Source of the DNA: Tragulus kanchil
Taxonomy: Eukaryota; Chordata; Mammalia; Artiodactyla; Tragulidae
Direction: 5' to 3'
Assembly (NCBI GenBank): GCA_022376925.1
Contig: JAIOJX010000028.1
Span: 69,033,001 to 69,097,000, forward strand
Length of the DNA stretch: 64,000 nucleotides
Part shown: piece after piece, positions 23,657-35,844 of the stretch
How the letters are laid out: each line of letters opens with the position of its first letter
Numbering within the stretch: position 1 is the first letter of the stretch
The notes under the pieces: generated by a model
The model's input: only the letters and a program-made list of their open reading frames with translations
Told to the model about the DNA's origin: nothing
The model's database searches: none
Translations under genes and position numbers: made by a program

Positions 23657-25968
23657 GGCCACAGGAATAGAAAAGGTCAGTTTTCATTCCAATCTCAGGA
23701 AAGAACAATGCCAAAGAATGTTCAAACTACTGCACAACTACACACACTTCACCTGATAGCAAGGTAATGTTTAAAATCCTTCAAGCTTGGCTTTAACAGT
23801 TTGTGAACCAAGAACTTCCAGATGTACAAGCTGGATTTAGAAAAGGCAGAGGAACCGGTGATCAAATTTCCAATATATGATGAACCATAGGAAAAAACAA
23901 GAGAATTACAGAAAAACATCTACTTCTGCTTCATTGACTATGGTAAAACTTTCAACTGTGTGGGTCATAATGAACTGTGGAAAAGTCTGAAAGAGATAAT
24001 ACCAGATCACATTATCTGCTTTCTGTGAAACCTGTATGCTGGACAGAAAGCAACAGTTAGAACCAGATATGGAACATCAGACTGGTTCCAAATTGGGAAA
24101 GAAGTACTACAAGATTATGCATTGTCACTCTGCTTATTTAACTCATATGCAACATACATCATGCAATATGCCAGCCTGGATGAAGTAGAAGATGGAATCA
24201 AGATTGCCAGGTGAAACATTGATAACCTTGGGCTTCCCTGATGGTCCAGTGGGTAGGGACACCACCTTGCAGTGCAAGGGGTGCCAGTTTGATCCCTGGC
24301 CTTGGAAGATCCCATGTGCCATGGAGCAGCTGGGCCAATGTGTCCAACTACCGAGCCAGAGCTCTGGAGCATGTGCGCTCAAAGCTAGTGCTCTACAGCG
24401 GGAGAGGCCACTGCGATAGGAGACCCACACAGGCCAAAGAACAAAGATGGATGAAAACAAATGAAAGACCAACAGAAGTGCCCCCCTCCCCCCCCAAAAA
24501 AACAACCTCAGCTATGAAGATGACATCACCTTATGACAGTCAGTGAAGAGGAACTAAAGAGCCTCTCAAAGAAGGTGAAAGAAGAGAGTGAAAAAGCTGG
24601 CTTAGAACTCAACCTTCAAAAAACTTAAGATCATGGTGTACAGTCCCATCACTTCATGGTAAACAGATTGTAAAAAATGTAAATGGTGACAGACTATTTT
24701 CTTGCGGTTCAAAATTACCTCAGATTTACAACCAGGAAATTTGAAAATGCTTGGTCCTTGGAAGAAAAGCTATGACAAAGGCTGGACAGCATATTATAAA
24801 GCAGACTAATGCCAGCCAGGGCCACAGGAATAGAAAAGGTCAGTTTTCATTCCAATCTCAGGAAAGAACAATGCCAAAGAATGTTCAAACTACTGCACAA
24901 CTACACACACTTCACCTGATAGCAAGGTAATGTTTAAAATCCTTCAAGCTTGGCTTTAACAGTTTGTGAACCAAGAACTTCCAGATGTACAAGCTGGATT
25001 TAGAAAAGGCAGAGGAACCGGTGATCAAATTTCCAATATATGATGAACCATAGGAAAAAACAAGAGAATTACAGAAAAACATCTACTTCTGCTTCATTGA
25101 CTATGGTAAAACTTTCAACTGTGTGGGTCATAATGAACTGTGGAAAAGTCTGAAAGAGATAATACCAGATCACATTATCTGCTTTCTGTGAAACCTGTAT
25201 GCTGGACAGAAAGCAACAGTTAGAACCAGATATGGAACATCAGACTGGTTCCAAATTGGGAAAGAAGTACTACAAGATTATGCATTGTCACTCTGCTTAT
25301 TTAACTCATATGCAACATACATCATGCAATATGCCAGCCTGGATGAAGTAGAAGATGGAATCAAGATTGCCAGGTGAAACATTGATAACCTTGGGCTTCC
25401 CTGATGGTCCAGTGGGTGGGGGACACCACCTTGCAGTGCAAGGGGTGCCAGTTTGATCCCTGGCCTTGGAAGATCCCATGTGCCATGGAGCAGCTGGGCC
25501 AATGTGTCCAACTACCGAGCCAGAGCTCTGGAGCATGTGCGCTCAAAGCTAGTGCTCTACAGCGGGAGAGGCCACTGCGATAGGAGACCCACACAGGCCA
25601 AAGAACAAAGATGGATGAAAACAAATGAAAGACCAACAGAAGTGCCCCCCTCCCCCCCCAAAAAAACAACCTCAGCTATGAAGATGACATCACCTTATGA
25701 CAGTCAGTGAAGAGGAACTAAAGAGCCTCTCAAAGAAGGTGAAAGAAGAGAGTGAAAAAGCTGGCTTAGAACTCAACCTTCAAAAAACTTAAGATCATGG
25801 TGTACAGTCCCATCACTTCATGGTAAACAGATTGTAAAAAATGTAAATGGTGACAGACTATTTTCTTGCGGTTCAAAATTACCTCAGATTTACAACCAGG
25901 AAATTTGAAAATGCTTGGTCCTTGGAAGAAAAGCTATGACAAAGGCTGGACAGCATATTATAAAGCAG
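23657..25968 (+). repeat. Direct duplication 10 (offset 1163)
   Basis: Bases 23657-24805 recur at 24820-25968. They differ in the SINE head ('gtgggtagggacacc' versus 'gtgggtgggggacacc'). The spacer 24806-24819 ('actaatgccagcca') recalls the text just before copy 1 ('gtatgccagcac', 23627) with about 20 bases dropped. Confidence 0.95.
24230..24502 (+). mobile_element. CHR-type SINE inside BovB RT region
   Basis: Head 'gggcttccctgatggtccag', B-box region 'gtgccagtttgatccctggc', ending in a C-run and A7. The short target-site duplication 'aacct' is at 24224-24228 and 24504-24508. BovB 'attgataacc' continues after the insertion as 'ctcagctatgaagatgac'. The duplicated copy is at about 25393-25665. 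Confidence 0.88.
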
Positions 25969-26454
25969 AGATAACACTTTTCCAGCAAATGCTCACATAT
26001 CAAAGCTATGGATTTTCCAGAAGTCATGTACAGATGTGAGAGCTGTACCAGACAGAAGACTGAGTGCTGAAGAACAGATGTTTTCAAACTGTGGTGCTGG
26101 AGAAGACTCTTGAGAGTCCCTTGAACTGCAAGGAGATCAAATCAGTCAATCCTAAAGGAAATCAATCCTGAATTTTCACTGGAAGGCCTAATGCTAAAGT
26201 TGAAACTCCAATACTTTGGCTGCCTGATGCGAAGAGCTGACTCATTCAAAAAGACCCTGATGCTGGGAAAGACTGAGGACAGGAGAAGGGGGCAAAAAGG
26301 GATGAGATGTTTGGATGACATCATTGACTCAATGGACATAGTGCCAACTCTGGAGGATAGTGGATAACAAGGAACCCTGGTGTACTACAGTCTATTGGTT
26401 CACAAAGAGTCAGACATGACTGAGTGACTGAAGAACAACAAGAGGTGTAATGTA

Positions 26455-26700
26455 CAAGATGATAAATATAATTAACCCTGCTTTTTGTTACATATGCACT
26501 TGATAAGAGTATATTCTAAGTATATCACAATAAAAAATATTTTTACAGTTCTTTAATTTTGTGCCTATGTAAGATGATGCATGTTCACTATATTTTGTGA
26601 TGGTAATCATTTCATGATATATGTAAGTCAAATCAGCAAGCTGAATACTTTATACAATTCTGTATGCCAATTATATCTCAATAAAACTGGAAGACAAAAG
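26455..26700 (+). mobile_element. Ancient L1 3' UTR
   Basis: End-of-L1 signature: 'ggtaatcatttcatgatata' (26601), 'ctgtatgccaattatatctc' (26660) and 'aataaaact' before an A-rich tail. It lies directly after the BovB end, so the BovB may have landed in an L1 whose ORF2 end is at 17400-17795. I cannot prove that both halves belong to one element. Confidence 0.7.
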
Positions 26701-26814
26701 TAAAATATAAAATATTTAAACAATAACAAAAATCTCAAAGACAAAAAGTGTTGTTGAAATTGCATAGTCGACTCTATAATGTTCATTTGGAATTAAAAAG
26801 AAACTAAACAAAGA

Positions 26815-26990
26815 ATCTGCCTGCAATAAGAAAGATCCGGGTCTGATCCCTTGGTTGAATGTATGGAGAAGCAAATGGTTTACCCACTCCAGTATTCTTG
26901 CCTGGAGAATCCATGGACAGTGGTACCTAGTGGACCATAGTCCATGGCATCACAAACAAGCAGACATAACTAAGTAATTAACAAGACAGT
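26815..26990 (+). mobile_element. Bov-tA SINE
   Basis: Nearly complete: 'aaagaatctgcctgcaata', 'gggtctgatcccttggttga', 'ccactccagtattcttgcct', 'gagaatccatggacagtgg', then 'gacataactaagtaattaac'. It lies between two ancient L1 pieces. Confidence 0.85.
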
Positions 26991-27039
26991 CAAAACAATT
27001 TTGAAAATAAAAAACAAAGTTATAGAGCAAATGATACCT

Positions 27040-27470
27040 GTTTTCAATACCATTATGCAGCTATAGTAGTCAAGACAATTAAGTATTTTTGGAAATATAG
27101 ATCAATGGAACAAAATTTAAAAATCCAGAAGCTGATTTGCATTTATATCAACAAAACTAGTTACAAGACAAAAATGAAATTTAGTGGATAAAGGATCTCT
27201 AAACAAATTATTCCAGAAATAATAGATGCCAATAATTACAATTTACTGATATTTCATGTCACACATTATAGACATATTAACTCAAGATTCATTTATAAAA
27301 ATGCACAAAAAGTTTGTATTTCACTAAAGAATAAAGGTGGGAAACAAGTATATTAAAATTTAAGTTTCATCATTATTAGTAAAATGAAAATTAAAATAAT
27401 GAGACACAACTATAAAATTATTAGACAGCCAGTATTTAAAAGATGACCTATGTATTAACAGATATAAATA
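27040..27470 (+). pseudogene. Ancient L1 ORF2 fragment (very diverged)
   Basis: A weak but ordered match to L1 ORF2 past the RT: 'gctatagtagtcaagacaat' (27060), 'aatatagatcaatggaacaa' (27094), and later a 'tgaaaattaaaataatgaga' stretch like the 'aatcaaaactacaatgag' block (27384). Frames are destroyed. Confidence 0.55.
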
Positions 27471-29960
27471 CTAAATGATTTATAACCCATAAGAAAAGCA
27501 TTAGGCTAAAAGTTTTTGCTATTTAAATTTGAGCAAATATTTAAAGAAGACATGATACTGTTTCTCTTTCAGAAGATAGAAGCAGAGGGAACATGTTCTA
27601 ATCACATGATTATGAGAATCATGTGTATATTTCAAGAAAGCTCTCTAATGAGCAAGAACAAAGCTTGGATCGTGCTGCTAAACTTTATAATCAAGTTGAA
27701 AGTTCATTTCATATTTATTTTAAAAGATTTAGAGCAAAAAAAAGACATGACCCATCTGCAACATGGATACATGATCTGATCTAATACTGGTTCTTCGCAA
27801 GGTGGTAAGATAAGGGAATTTCCCAAACCTTCTGCCTCTAAGATCCAGGGTGCATCAAGTGACACTCTGTCAAAACTCTCAATTTGACCCATTGTCTATC
27901 TTCTGGAAAATAATGTTCCAATAGTCTTTCTGAGTAAAAACTGTGTACTCAAAACTCCAACTCAAGCACTAAGAACAATGCCCGATACTCATTAAGATTA
28001 CAACAAATAAAACTGTTCAGATTTATACTTCTGATTAGTATATAACAGAAATGAACATTACATAAACAATCTGAATATACTAAGAATTTCACAAATTTTT
28101 AAAAACCCATCAGGTATTTTGGAACGGAAAGAAACCCAAGTTAATCCTTAACAAAAGAAATATACTGGCTTTCAAATCTTGCAGCATAGAAGCATGAGAA
28201 GAGGAATTCATCAGATTACAGAAGAAAGCCATTGAATTTTTTACTAATATGGACTGGCCACATGAAGGCTTTCCTGCAGATTAGAATCCTGTAAAGCTAC
28301 AAACACAAAATTAGTTTAGACCAATCTACGAACTCTTTCCCAAGAATCCTCACTGGATGCACCAGGGAAAAAGGCATAAATGTGGTGGCAGGAAAATGAA
28401 TGGAAAGAAAACAGTCTGAGCAGTTCTAGGTGTAGGTGTAGTCATCTAGATGGGGAGAAGAGGGCTGAGAGGAAACACTGAGGGGCACTTCAATAACCTG
28501 GCCTTCAATTAATGTACTTTTAGGTCCTGTAAACTATGGGGAGGGAAGAAAGATGGAAAAGCCCGGAAAAGCATTAGGCTAAAAGTTTTTGCTATTTAAA
28601 TTTGAGCAAATATTTAAAGAAGACATGATACTGTTTCTCTTTCAGAAGATAGAAGCAGAGGGAACATGTTCTAATCACATGATTATGAGAATCATGTGTA
28701 TATTTCAAGAAAGCTCTCTAATGAGCAAGAACAAAGCTTGGATCGTGCTGCTAAACTTTATAATCAAGTTGAAAGTTCATTTCATATTTATTTTAAAAGA
28801 TTTAGAGCAAAAAAAAGACATGACCCATCTGCAACATGGATACATGATCTGATCTAATACTGGTTCTTCGCAAGGTGGTAAGATAAGGGAATTTCCCAAA
28901 CCTTCTGCCTCTAAGATCCAGGGTGCATCAAGTGACACTCTGTCAAAACTCTCAATTTGACCCATTGTCTATCTTCTGGAAAATAATGTTCCAATAGTCT
29001 TTCTGAGTAAAAACTGTGTACTCAAAACTCCAACTCAAGCACTAAGAACAATGCCCGATACTCATTAAGATTACAACAAATAAAACTGTTCAGATTTATA
29101 CTTCTGATTAGTATATAACAGAAATGAACATTACATAAACAATCTGAATATACTAAGAATTTCACAAATTTTTAAAAACCCATCAGGTATTTTGGAACGG
29201 AAAGAAACCCAAGTTAATCCTTAACAAAAGAAATATACTGGCTTTCAAATCTTGCAGCATAGAAGCATGAGAAGAGGAATTCATCAGATTACAGAAGAAA
29301 GCCATTGAATTTTTTACTAATATGGACTGGCCACATGAAGGCTTTCCTGCAGATTAGAATCCTGTAAAGCTACAAACACAAAATTAGTTTAGACCAATCT
29401 ACGAACTCTTTCCCAAGAATCCTCACTGGATGCACCAGGGAAAAAGGCATAAATGTGGTGGCAGGAAAATGAATGGAAAGAAAACAGTCTGAGCAGTTCT
29501 AGGTGTAGGTGTAGTCATCTAGATGGGGAGAAGAGGGCTGAGAGGAAACACTGAGGGGCACTTCAATAACCTGGCCTTCAATTAATGTACTTTTAGGTCC
29601 TGTAAACTATGGGGAGGGGAAGAAAAGATGAGAAGCCTCTTTTCAAAACAATCTGCCTCTTATCAAGATAAAGGAAGGCAAATAAGGGTTGAAATAAGGC
29701 AAGAAAGCTGAGAAAACTTCTAATTATCACTAAAGTACTTCACCTAGTCATGTCATTCAGGAAAACAAAAGACATCATTTGAGATGACCTCAAAAGTCAG
29801 AGACAGGATCAACATATAGGTGAAGAGCCCAATGACTCTAGTGTTGCTGTGGATAATTTTATAATTCATATAGTCTATGGATCAACTAAAAGTACTAAAG
29901 GATCTCTGGAATCAAATCATACTCATATTTCCTCTAAAAGAAGGTTAGACATTTTGCACC
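27471..29960. other. Unassigned DNA, largely one duplicated unit
   Basis: I recognise no repeat family or gene. Apart from flanks, most of this stretch is a single unit of about 1.07 kb given twice. The 87-codon frame at 27516 (and 28589) has no recognisable domain. Confidence 0.4.
27493..29619 (+). repeat. Direct duplication 11 (offset 1073)
   Basis: Bases 27493-28546 recur at 28566-29619. The spacer 28547-28565 ('agaaagatggaaaagcccg') is a noisy reading of what follows copy 2 ('agaaaagatgagaagcct', 29620). Confidence 0.95.
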
Positions 29961-30019
29961 AAAACATTTAAAGCCAGTAATGGATTCCAGCAAAATAGCA
30001 GCAAAGGATGGACCTAAGA

Positions 30020-32301
30020 TGGTGGTGACAAAGGACATGTACTCATCTGCTACTGCAAAAATGCCAGAATTGCAACTACCTGCTAAAACACCATCAGCAG
30101 GAGAGGTTGGATCTGACCACAAAAAAGATACTCCACATCCAAGAGGAAAGGAGAAGCTACAACAAGACATTAGGAGGGGCGCAATTGTGCTTTTAAAAGT
30201 TAAACCTCAAACCGGCCAGAGAGATTGGGTAGACCAAGTATGCAAAGCCTGTTACACACCAAGACCCAGGAAAGGAACAGTGAGCCCCACGAGGGACTGA
30301 GTCAGACCTGCTTTAGAGGGCCCAAGTGCCTCCTTGGGTTAGAAGTGCCCTCCGGCAGTTCTCAAAAAGATAGCGTTGCATTTAATTCCTCTTGAAGGAG
30401 GTTATCATTAACCCGATCATAGAGCTGCATAGTAGGACTGGAGACTCTGTGCACATGGAGATCCAGGAAAGGGAAATAGCAATGCCATATGAGACTGAGT
30501 CAGACTCACCTCTGAGTGTTCTGAGGGAGGTCTCCAGTGGTGGCGGGGGTTGACGGTGGCCTGCAGCAGGGCCAGGGACACGGCAGAAGTGCTTCTCATA
30601 GAGTATGTGGGAATAAATCCTTTGGCAGAGAAGCACAATTACCCCTACCATAGTTTGACTGCAGGTCAAACTACAGGAAGGGAACTTAGCTCCACCCAGC
30701 AAAAAAGGTACCTGGATTAATGATTAAGAAACTACCAGGGCCAGCCTGCATGGGCCTTTTAGTTCTAGAATAGGCAGAAATAGACAAACAATAAAAAGAG
30801 ACCTTCAGATCCAACCACTGCCAGAGGCAAGAAAAAGACTGATAATTCCTGAATAGTCAGCAAGAGACAGAAGAACAAAAACATTCACTATTTTCACGTT
30901 TTGACTGCAGCTGGATTTACCTCTGGATTTTTTGTTTCTTTTTCCTCCTCCCATACCCTTTTTTTTTTTTTTTAATTTCCTCCATTGAACTCAGCTGTTG
31001 CAGCAACCAATCTTATCAGCAAGATTGAATATATTCAAGTTTACACATTTCTTTTTTCTTTTAAACCACATACTATATTTTGGTTCTACACTTCTGAATC
31101 TACATTGGCCTTTTGTGGTTCTGTGGAGGTTTTGTTTGTTTTTATTATTTTCGTTTTGTTTGGTGGTGACAAAGGACATGTACTCATCTGCTACTGCAAA
31201 ATGCCAGAATTGCAACTACCTGCTAAAACACCATCAGCAGGAGAGGTTGGATCTGACCACAAAAAAGATACTCCACATCCAAGAGGAAAGGAGAAGCTAC
31301 AACAAGACATTAGGAGGGGCGCAATTGTGCTTTTAAAAGTTAAACCTCAAACCGGCCAGAGAGATTGGGTAGACCAAGTATGCAAAGCCTGTTACACACC
31401 AAGACCCAGGAAAGGAACAGTGAGCCCCACGAGGGACTGAGTCAGACCTGCTTTAGAGGGCCCAAGTGCCTCCTTGGGTTAGAAGTGCCCTCCGGCAGTT
31501 CTCAAAAAGATAGCGTTGCATTTAATTCCTCTTGAAGGAGGTTATCATTAACCCGATCATAGAGCTGCATAGTAGGACTGGAGACTCTGTGCACATGGAG
31601 ATCCAGGAAAGGGAAATAGCAATGCCATATGAGACTGAGTCAGACTCACCTCTGAGTGTTCTGAGGGAGGTCTCCAGTGGTGGCGGGGGTTGACGGTGGC
31701 CTGCAGCAGGGCCAGGGACACGGCAGAAGTGCTTCTCATAGAGTATGTGGGAATAAATCCTTTGGCAGAGAAGCACAATTACCCCTACCATAGTTTGACT
31801 GCAGGTCAAACTACAGGAAGGGAACTTAGCTCCACCCAGCAAAAAAGGTACCTGGATTAATGATTAAGAAACTACCAGGGCCAGCCTGCATGGGCCTTTT
31901 AGTTCTAGAATAGGCAGAAATAGACAAACAATAAAAAGAGACCTTCAGATCCAACCACTGCCAGAGGCAAGAAAAAGACTGATAATTCCTGAATAGTCAG
32001 CAAGAGACAGAAGAACAAAAACATTCACTATTTTCACGTTTTGACTGCAGCTGGATTTACCTCTGGATTTTTTGTTTCTTTTTCCTCCTCCCATACCCTT
32101 TTTTTTTTTTTTTAATTTCCTCCATTGAACTCAGCTGTTGCAGCAACCAATCTTATCAGCAAGATTGAATATATTCAAGTTTACACATTTCTTTTTTCTT
32201 TTAAACCACATACTATATTTTGGTTCTACACTTCTGAATCTACATTGGCCTTTTGTGGTTCTGTGGAGGTTTTGTTTGTTTTTATTATTTTCGTTTTGTT
32301 T
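30020..32301 (+). repeat. Direct duplication 12 (offset 1141, then 1140)
   Basis: Bases 30020-31161 recur at 31161-32301, joined on a shared T-rich base or two. There is one A-run difference near 30059/31200. It spans the BovB-leader/L1 boundary, showing that the duplication does not respect element edges. Confidence 0.95.
30040..30760 (+). mobile_element. BovB-like 5' leader segment
   Basis: The blocks 'gacggtggcctgcagcaggg' (30551), 'cacaattacccctaccatag' (30635) and 'ggtcaaactacaggaaggga' (30664) are recognisably homologous to the BovB leader at 18953-19095 ('gacagtggcctgccacaggc', 'cattacccctactata', 'aggaagggagcacaggtcca'). It ends where an L1 leader begins (about 30765). The duplicate is at about 31180-31900. 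Confidence 0.55.
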
Positions 32302-33110
32302 TCTATAGTTTTCTCTTTGTTTTAATTTTTTAATTTTTATATGTGTTATTCATTTTCTGCAACTATATATTTGCTTTCTCTGATGTTCTTTTCCTACAAA
32401 ATTAAACTCTAATACATACAAATCTTTATCTCCCTATGTTTAACTTTGCATTATTATTCTATATTTCTCTTCTATCCTTCCTCACTTTTCCCCTTTTCCC
32501 ACAATATTTCTTGATCTGTTTGGTTTTCATTGCCTTATACCCAATTGGGATCCTGCTATAGCATTGTTCTCCAACTTGTGCTTTAGTTAGTTTGGTTCAT
32601 AACTAGTTGATATTATTCATCTTTTTCTCTATTTGCCATGCTAACATAATGTGCTGTATTTTTTTGAAATGTTTGGGTTATGTTATGGCTCTTTATGTTT
32701 GTGTGTATAATCCAGTACACTAGATAGTATGTGCATGATATTCTAATTGGCATTTGTCAAAGGTACACCTTCTGTTTCTCACTTGTGTATAGATGTTTTA
32801 ATGCCATTTAACGCCATAACAAATTAGCCATGAAATCTTCATTCCCTGGTCAGGCAGCAAGCCCAAGGGCTTTGGAGAGGTAACACTGACTTCAAGACCC
32901 TACAATACCAGAGAAGGCTTAACACTAGAGAGCATTAAACAGGGAGAACTCCAACAAAGGCAAGCACTTGTAAGCCAGGCCTGGCATCACCCAACCACCA
33001 TCTTTACCCTGAATCAGATATCGCATCCAAACAACAAACATCCACAGATATAACTCAAAATCTGGGAAAAGGATGCTCTAAACATAGTTAGTTAAAACAT
33101 TAATAATAAT
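30765..33110 (+). mobile_element. L1 5' UTR with T-rich tract
   Basis: The leader from 'agttctagaataggcagaaa' continues through a long pyrimidine/T-rich section (about 30910-32700 including the duplicate) to 'ctggtcaggcagcaagccca' (32846) and 'aatctgggaaaaggatgctc' (33058). It runs straight into ORF1 at 33112. The second L1 in the window (58.5 kb on) has the same arrangement of GC-rich leader, T-rich tract and ORF1. Confidence 0.7.
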
Positions 33111-33111
33111 A

Positions 33112-34044
33112 ATGAAAAGACAGAGAAATCCTGCACAAAGGAACAATCTACAAACACACAAGTCCCAAAAAGTGAAGAAGAATTAGACAAACTTTCTGAA
33201 AGAGAATTCAGAAGAATGATAGTAATGATGATCCAAAACTTCAAAAATAGAATATTAGAGAAAATGTAAGAATCAATTAACATGCTGAACAAAGAAATAC
33301 AAGAACTTGGCACCAGAGACAGACAACTCAATTGCTGAACTTAAAAAAAACGCAGAGAAAAACAACTCAATTGATGAACTTAAAAACACTCTAGAAGGTA
33401 TCAAGAGCAGGGTATCTGAGACAGAAGACCAGGTGAGTAAGCTAGAAGATAGAATGGTGGAAGTAACTGCTGAAGAACAGAATCAAGCGCAAAGAATGAA
33501 AAGAGCAGAGGATAATCTCAGAGGCCACTGGGATGATATCAAACGCACCAACATTCGAATTATAGGGGTTCCAGAAGAAGAAGAAAGAAAGAAAGAGTAT
33601 GAGAAAATTTTTGAAGAGATTATAGTTGAAATTTTCCCCAACATGGGAAAAGAAAAAGTCAATCAAGTCCAAGAAGTACAAAGAGTCCCATACAGGATAA
33701 ACCCAAGAATAAACACACAAAGACACATCTTATTTAAGCTAACACAAATTAAACACAAAGACAGAATTCTAAAAGCTGCAAGGGGAAAGCAACTAGAGAC
33801 ATACAAGGGAAAACCTGTATGTTTAATAGCTGATCTTTTAGCAGAAACTCTGCAGGACAGAAGGGAATGGCAAGACACATTTAAAGCACTGAAAGAGAAA
33901 AATCTGCAACCAACAATACTCTGCCCTTCAAGGATCTCATTCAGAATTGATGGAGAAATCCAAAGGTTTACAGATAAGCAAAAATTAAGAGAAATTAGTA
34001 ACACCAAACCAGCTTTACAACAAGTGCTAAAGGGACTTACATGA
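33112..34044 (+). pseudogene. L1 ORF1 (broken)
   Basis: The probable start ATG at 33112 reads 'MKRQRNPAQRNNLQ', a typical ruminant L1 ORF1 N-terminus. A frameshift near 33175, a stop near 33270 and another shift near 33330 break it. From 33307 a clean frame of 245 codons carries the rest: a heptad-rich coiled-coil end (residues 10-60, 'VSETEDQVSKLEDRM'), the RRM ('TNIRIIGVPEEEE', residues about 80-95) and the C-terminal domain ('CPSRISFRIDGEIQRF', residues about 202-217), ending 'QQVLKGLT'. The family product is the trimeric RNA-binding chaperone of the L1 RNP. The coiled-coil N-terminal part cannot be made in frame, so I call it a pseudogene. Confidence 0.9.
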
Positions 34045-35601
34045 CAACACGTATAAGAGAAGATCTACAAAACAAACCCATCATAACATGTAAGAGGATG
34101 ACAATAGGATTATTTGTATCAAAATTACTTTAAGTGTGAATGGACTAAATGCTCCAACCTAAAGACACAAATTGGCTGAATGGATACAAAAAACAAGACC
34201 CATACATAAGCTGCCTACAAGAAACTCACTTCAGACCTAAAGACACTCATAGACTGAAAGTCAGAGGATGGAAAAAGATACTCCATGCAAATTGAAATTG
34301 AAAGAAAGTTGGAGTAGCAATCCTTATATGAGACAAAATAGACCTTAAAATAAAGAAGATTAGAAGAGACAAGGCAGGTCACTATATAATGATCAAGGGA
34401 TCGATCCAAGAGGAAGACATAGCAACCATAATCTATGCACCCAACGCAGAAGCATCCCAGTACATAAGACAAACACTTTCAAACATAAAAGAAGAAATTG
34501 ACAGTAATATAATAATAGTAGGAGACTTTAACACTCCTCTTATACCAGTGGACAGATCATCAAACAAAATCAATAGGGAAACACAAGTCTTAAATGGAAG
34601 AAGTCTTAAATTCTCAAACTAGAAGAGATGGATCTCGTTGATATCTTTAGGACATTCCACCCAAAAGCAGAGGAATACACTTTCTTCTCAAGTGCTCACG
34701 GAACATTCTCCAGGATAGACCACAGCTTGGGCCACAAACCAAACCTCAGTAAATTATATAAAATTGAAATTATATCAACCATCTTTGCTGACCACAATGC
34801 TATGAGACTAGTTATCAATTACAAGGGAAAAAAACAAAAATGCTACAAACACATGGTGATTAAACAACACATACCTTAAAAGTAAAGATCACTGAACAAA
34901 TCAAAGGAGAAATAAAAAAAATTCCTATAAAAAAATGACAATGAAAACATGACACCACAAACCCTATGGGACACTGCAAAGGCAGTTCTAAGAGGAGAGT
35001 TTAAAAAAATATAATCCTACCTTAAGAAACAAGAAAAACAACAAAAAGACAACCTATCTCTTCACTTAAAACAACTAGAGAAAGAAGAACAAAAAAGACC
35101 TAAAGTTAGCAGAAGAGAAATCATAAAGATCAGAGCAGAAATAAATGAATAAGAAATGAAAGAAACAATACTAAAGATAAACAAAACAAAAAGCTGGTTC
35201 TTCGAAAAGATAAACAAAATCGACAAACAGCGGGCCAGACTCGTTAAGAGAAAAAAAAAAAAAATGAAAAAGGAGAGGTTACAACAGAAAACACAGAAAT
35301 ACAAAGAATTATAAGATACTATTATGAACAATTATATGGCAACAAACTGGACAACCTGGAAGAAATGGACAGATGCTTAGAAAGTTCACTCTTCCAAGAC
35401 TGAACCAAGAAGAAATAGAAATTATAAACAACCCAATTACAAGTGCAGGAATCGAACCTGTGATCAAAAATCTACCCAAAAATAAAAATCCAGGGCCTGA
35501 TGGCTTTACAGGTGAATTCTTCCAAACATTTAAAAAAGGAACACTTCTAAACACATTCTATGAGTCCACCATCATCCTGACACCAGAACCAGGCAAAGAA
35601 A

Positions 35602-35627
35602 ACACACACACACACACACACACACAA
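35602..35627. repeat. (CA)n microsatellite inside L1 ORF2
   Basis: About 13 CA units interrupt the RT region at a place where L1 normally has an A/C-rich stretch. It inserts a 'THTHTHT' run without breaking the local frame. Confidence 0.9.
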
Positions 35628-35844
35628 AATTATAGGGCAATATCATTGATGAATTTAGGCACAAAGATCCTCAACAAAATTCTAGCAAACAGAATTCAAC
35701 AACACTTCAAAAAACTCATACATCATGATCAAGTTGGGTTCATCCCAGGCATGCAAGGATTCTTCAATAGCAAATCAACCAATGTGATACACTACATCAA
35801 CAAACTGAAACATAAAAATCACATGATAATCTCAGTAGGTTCAG

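Larger units (their letters stand above)
17795..26445 (+). mobile_element. BovB (RTE) LINE, near full length, decayed
   Basis: Leader from about 17795 ('ggtgcatttgtaggtcgac', 'cattacccctactata'), then ORF text. An endonuclease-like segment (81 codons at 20903-21148, also 21978-22223 and within 19755-20285) reads 'MDEFNSDDHYIHCWGQDSLR' and contains 'YAPTT'. A reverse-transcriptase segment at about 23480-24220 has 'NKASGDDGIP' (23547) and then 'GTSDWFQIGK'. The catalytic-box equivalent 'YEDDIT' is at 24513-24530. The 3' end runs to about 26445 with 'agacatgactgagtgactg'. Stops, indels and two CHR SINEs kill the frame. Three full direct duplications (8, 9, 10) and part of a fourth (7) inflate the span; the collapsed element is about 4 kb including the SINEs. 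BovB mobilises itself and ruminant SINEs by target-primed reverse transcription. Confidence 0.85.

Noticed and set aside
30961..32115. Two separate poly-T tracts marking two reversed retrocopies
   Set aside because: The tracts at 30961 and 32101 are the same tract 1140 bases apart, explained by duplication 12, and lie inside an L1 leader.
33307..34044. Host gene encoding a coiled-coil protein
   Set aside because: Coiled coil, RRM and C-terminal domain in this order, with L1 ORF2 just downstream, identify it as L1 ORF1.
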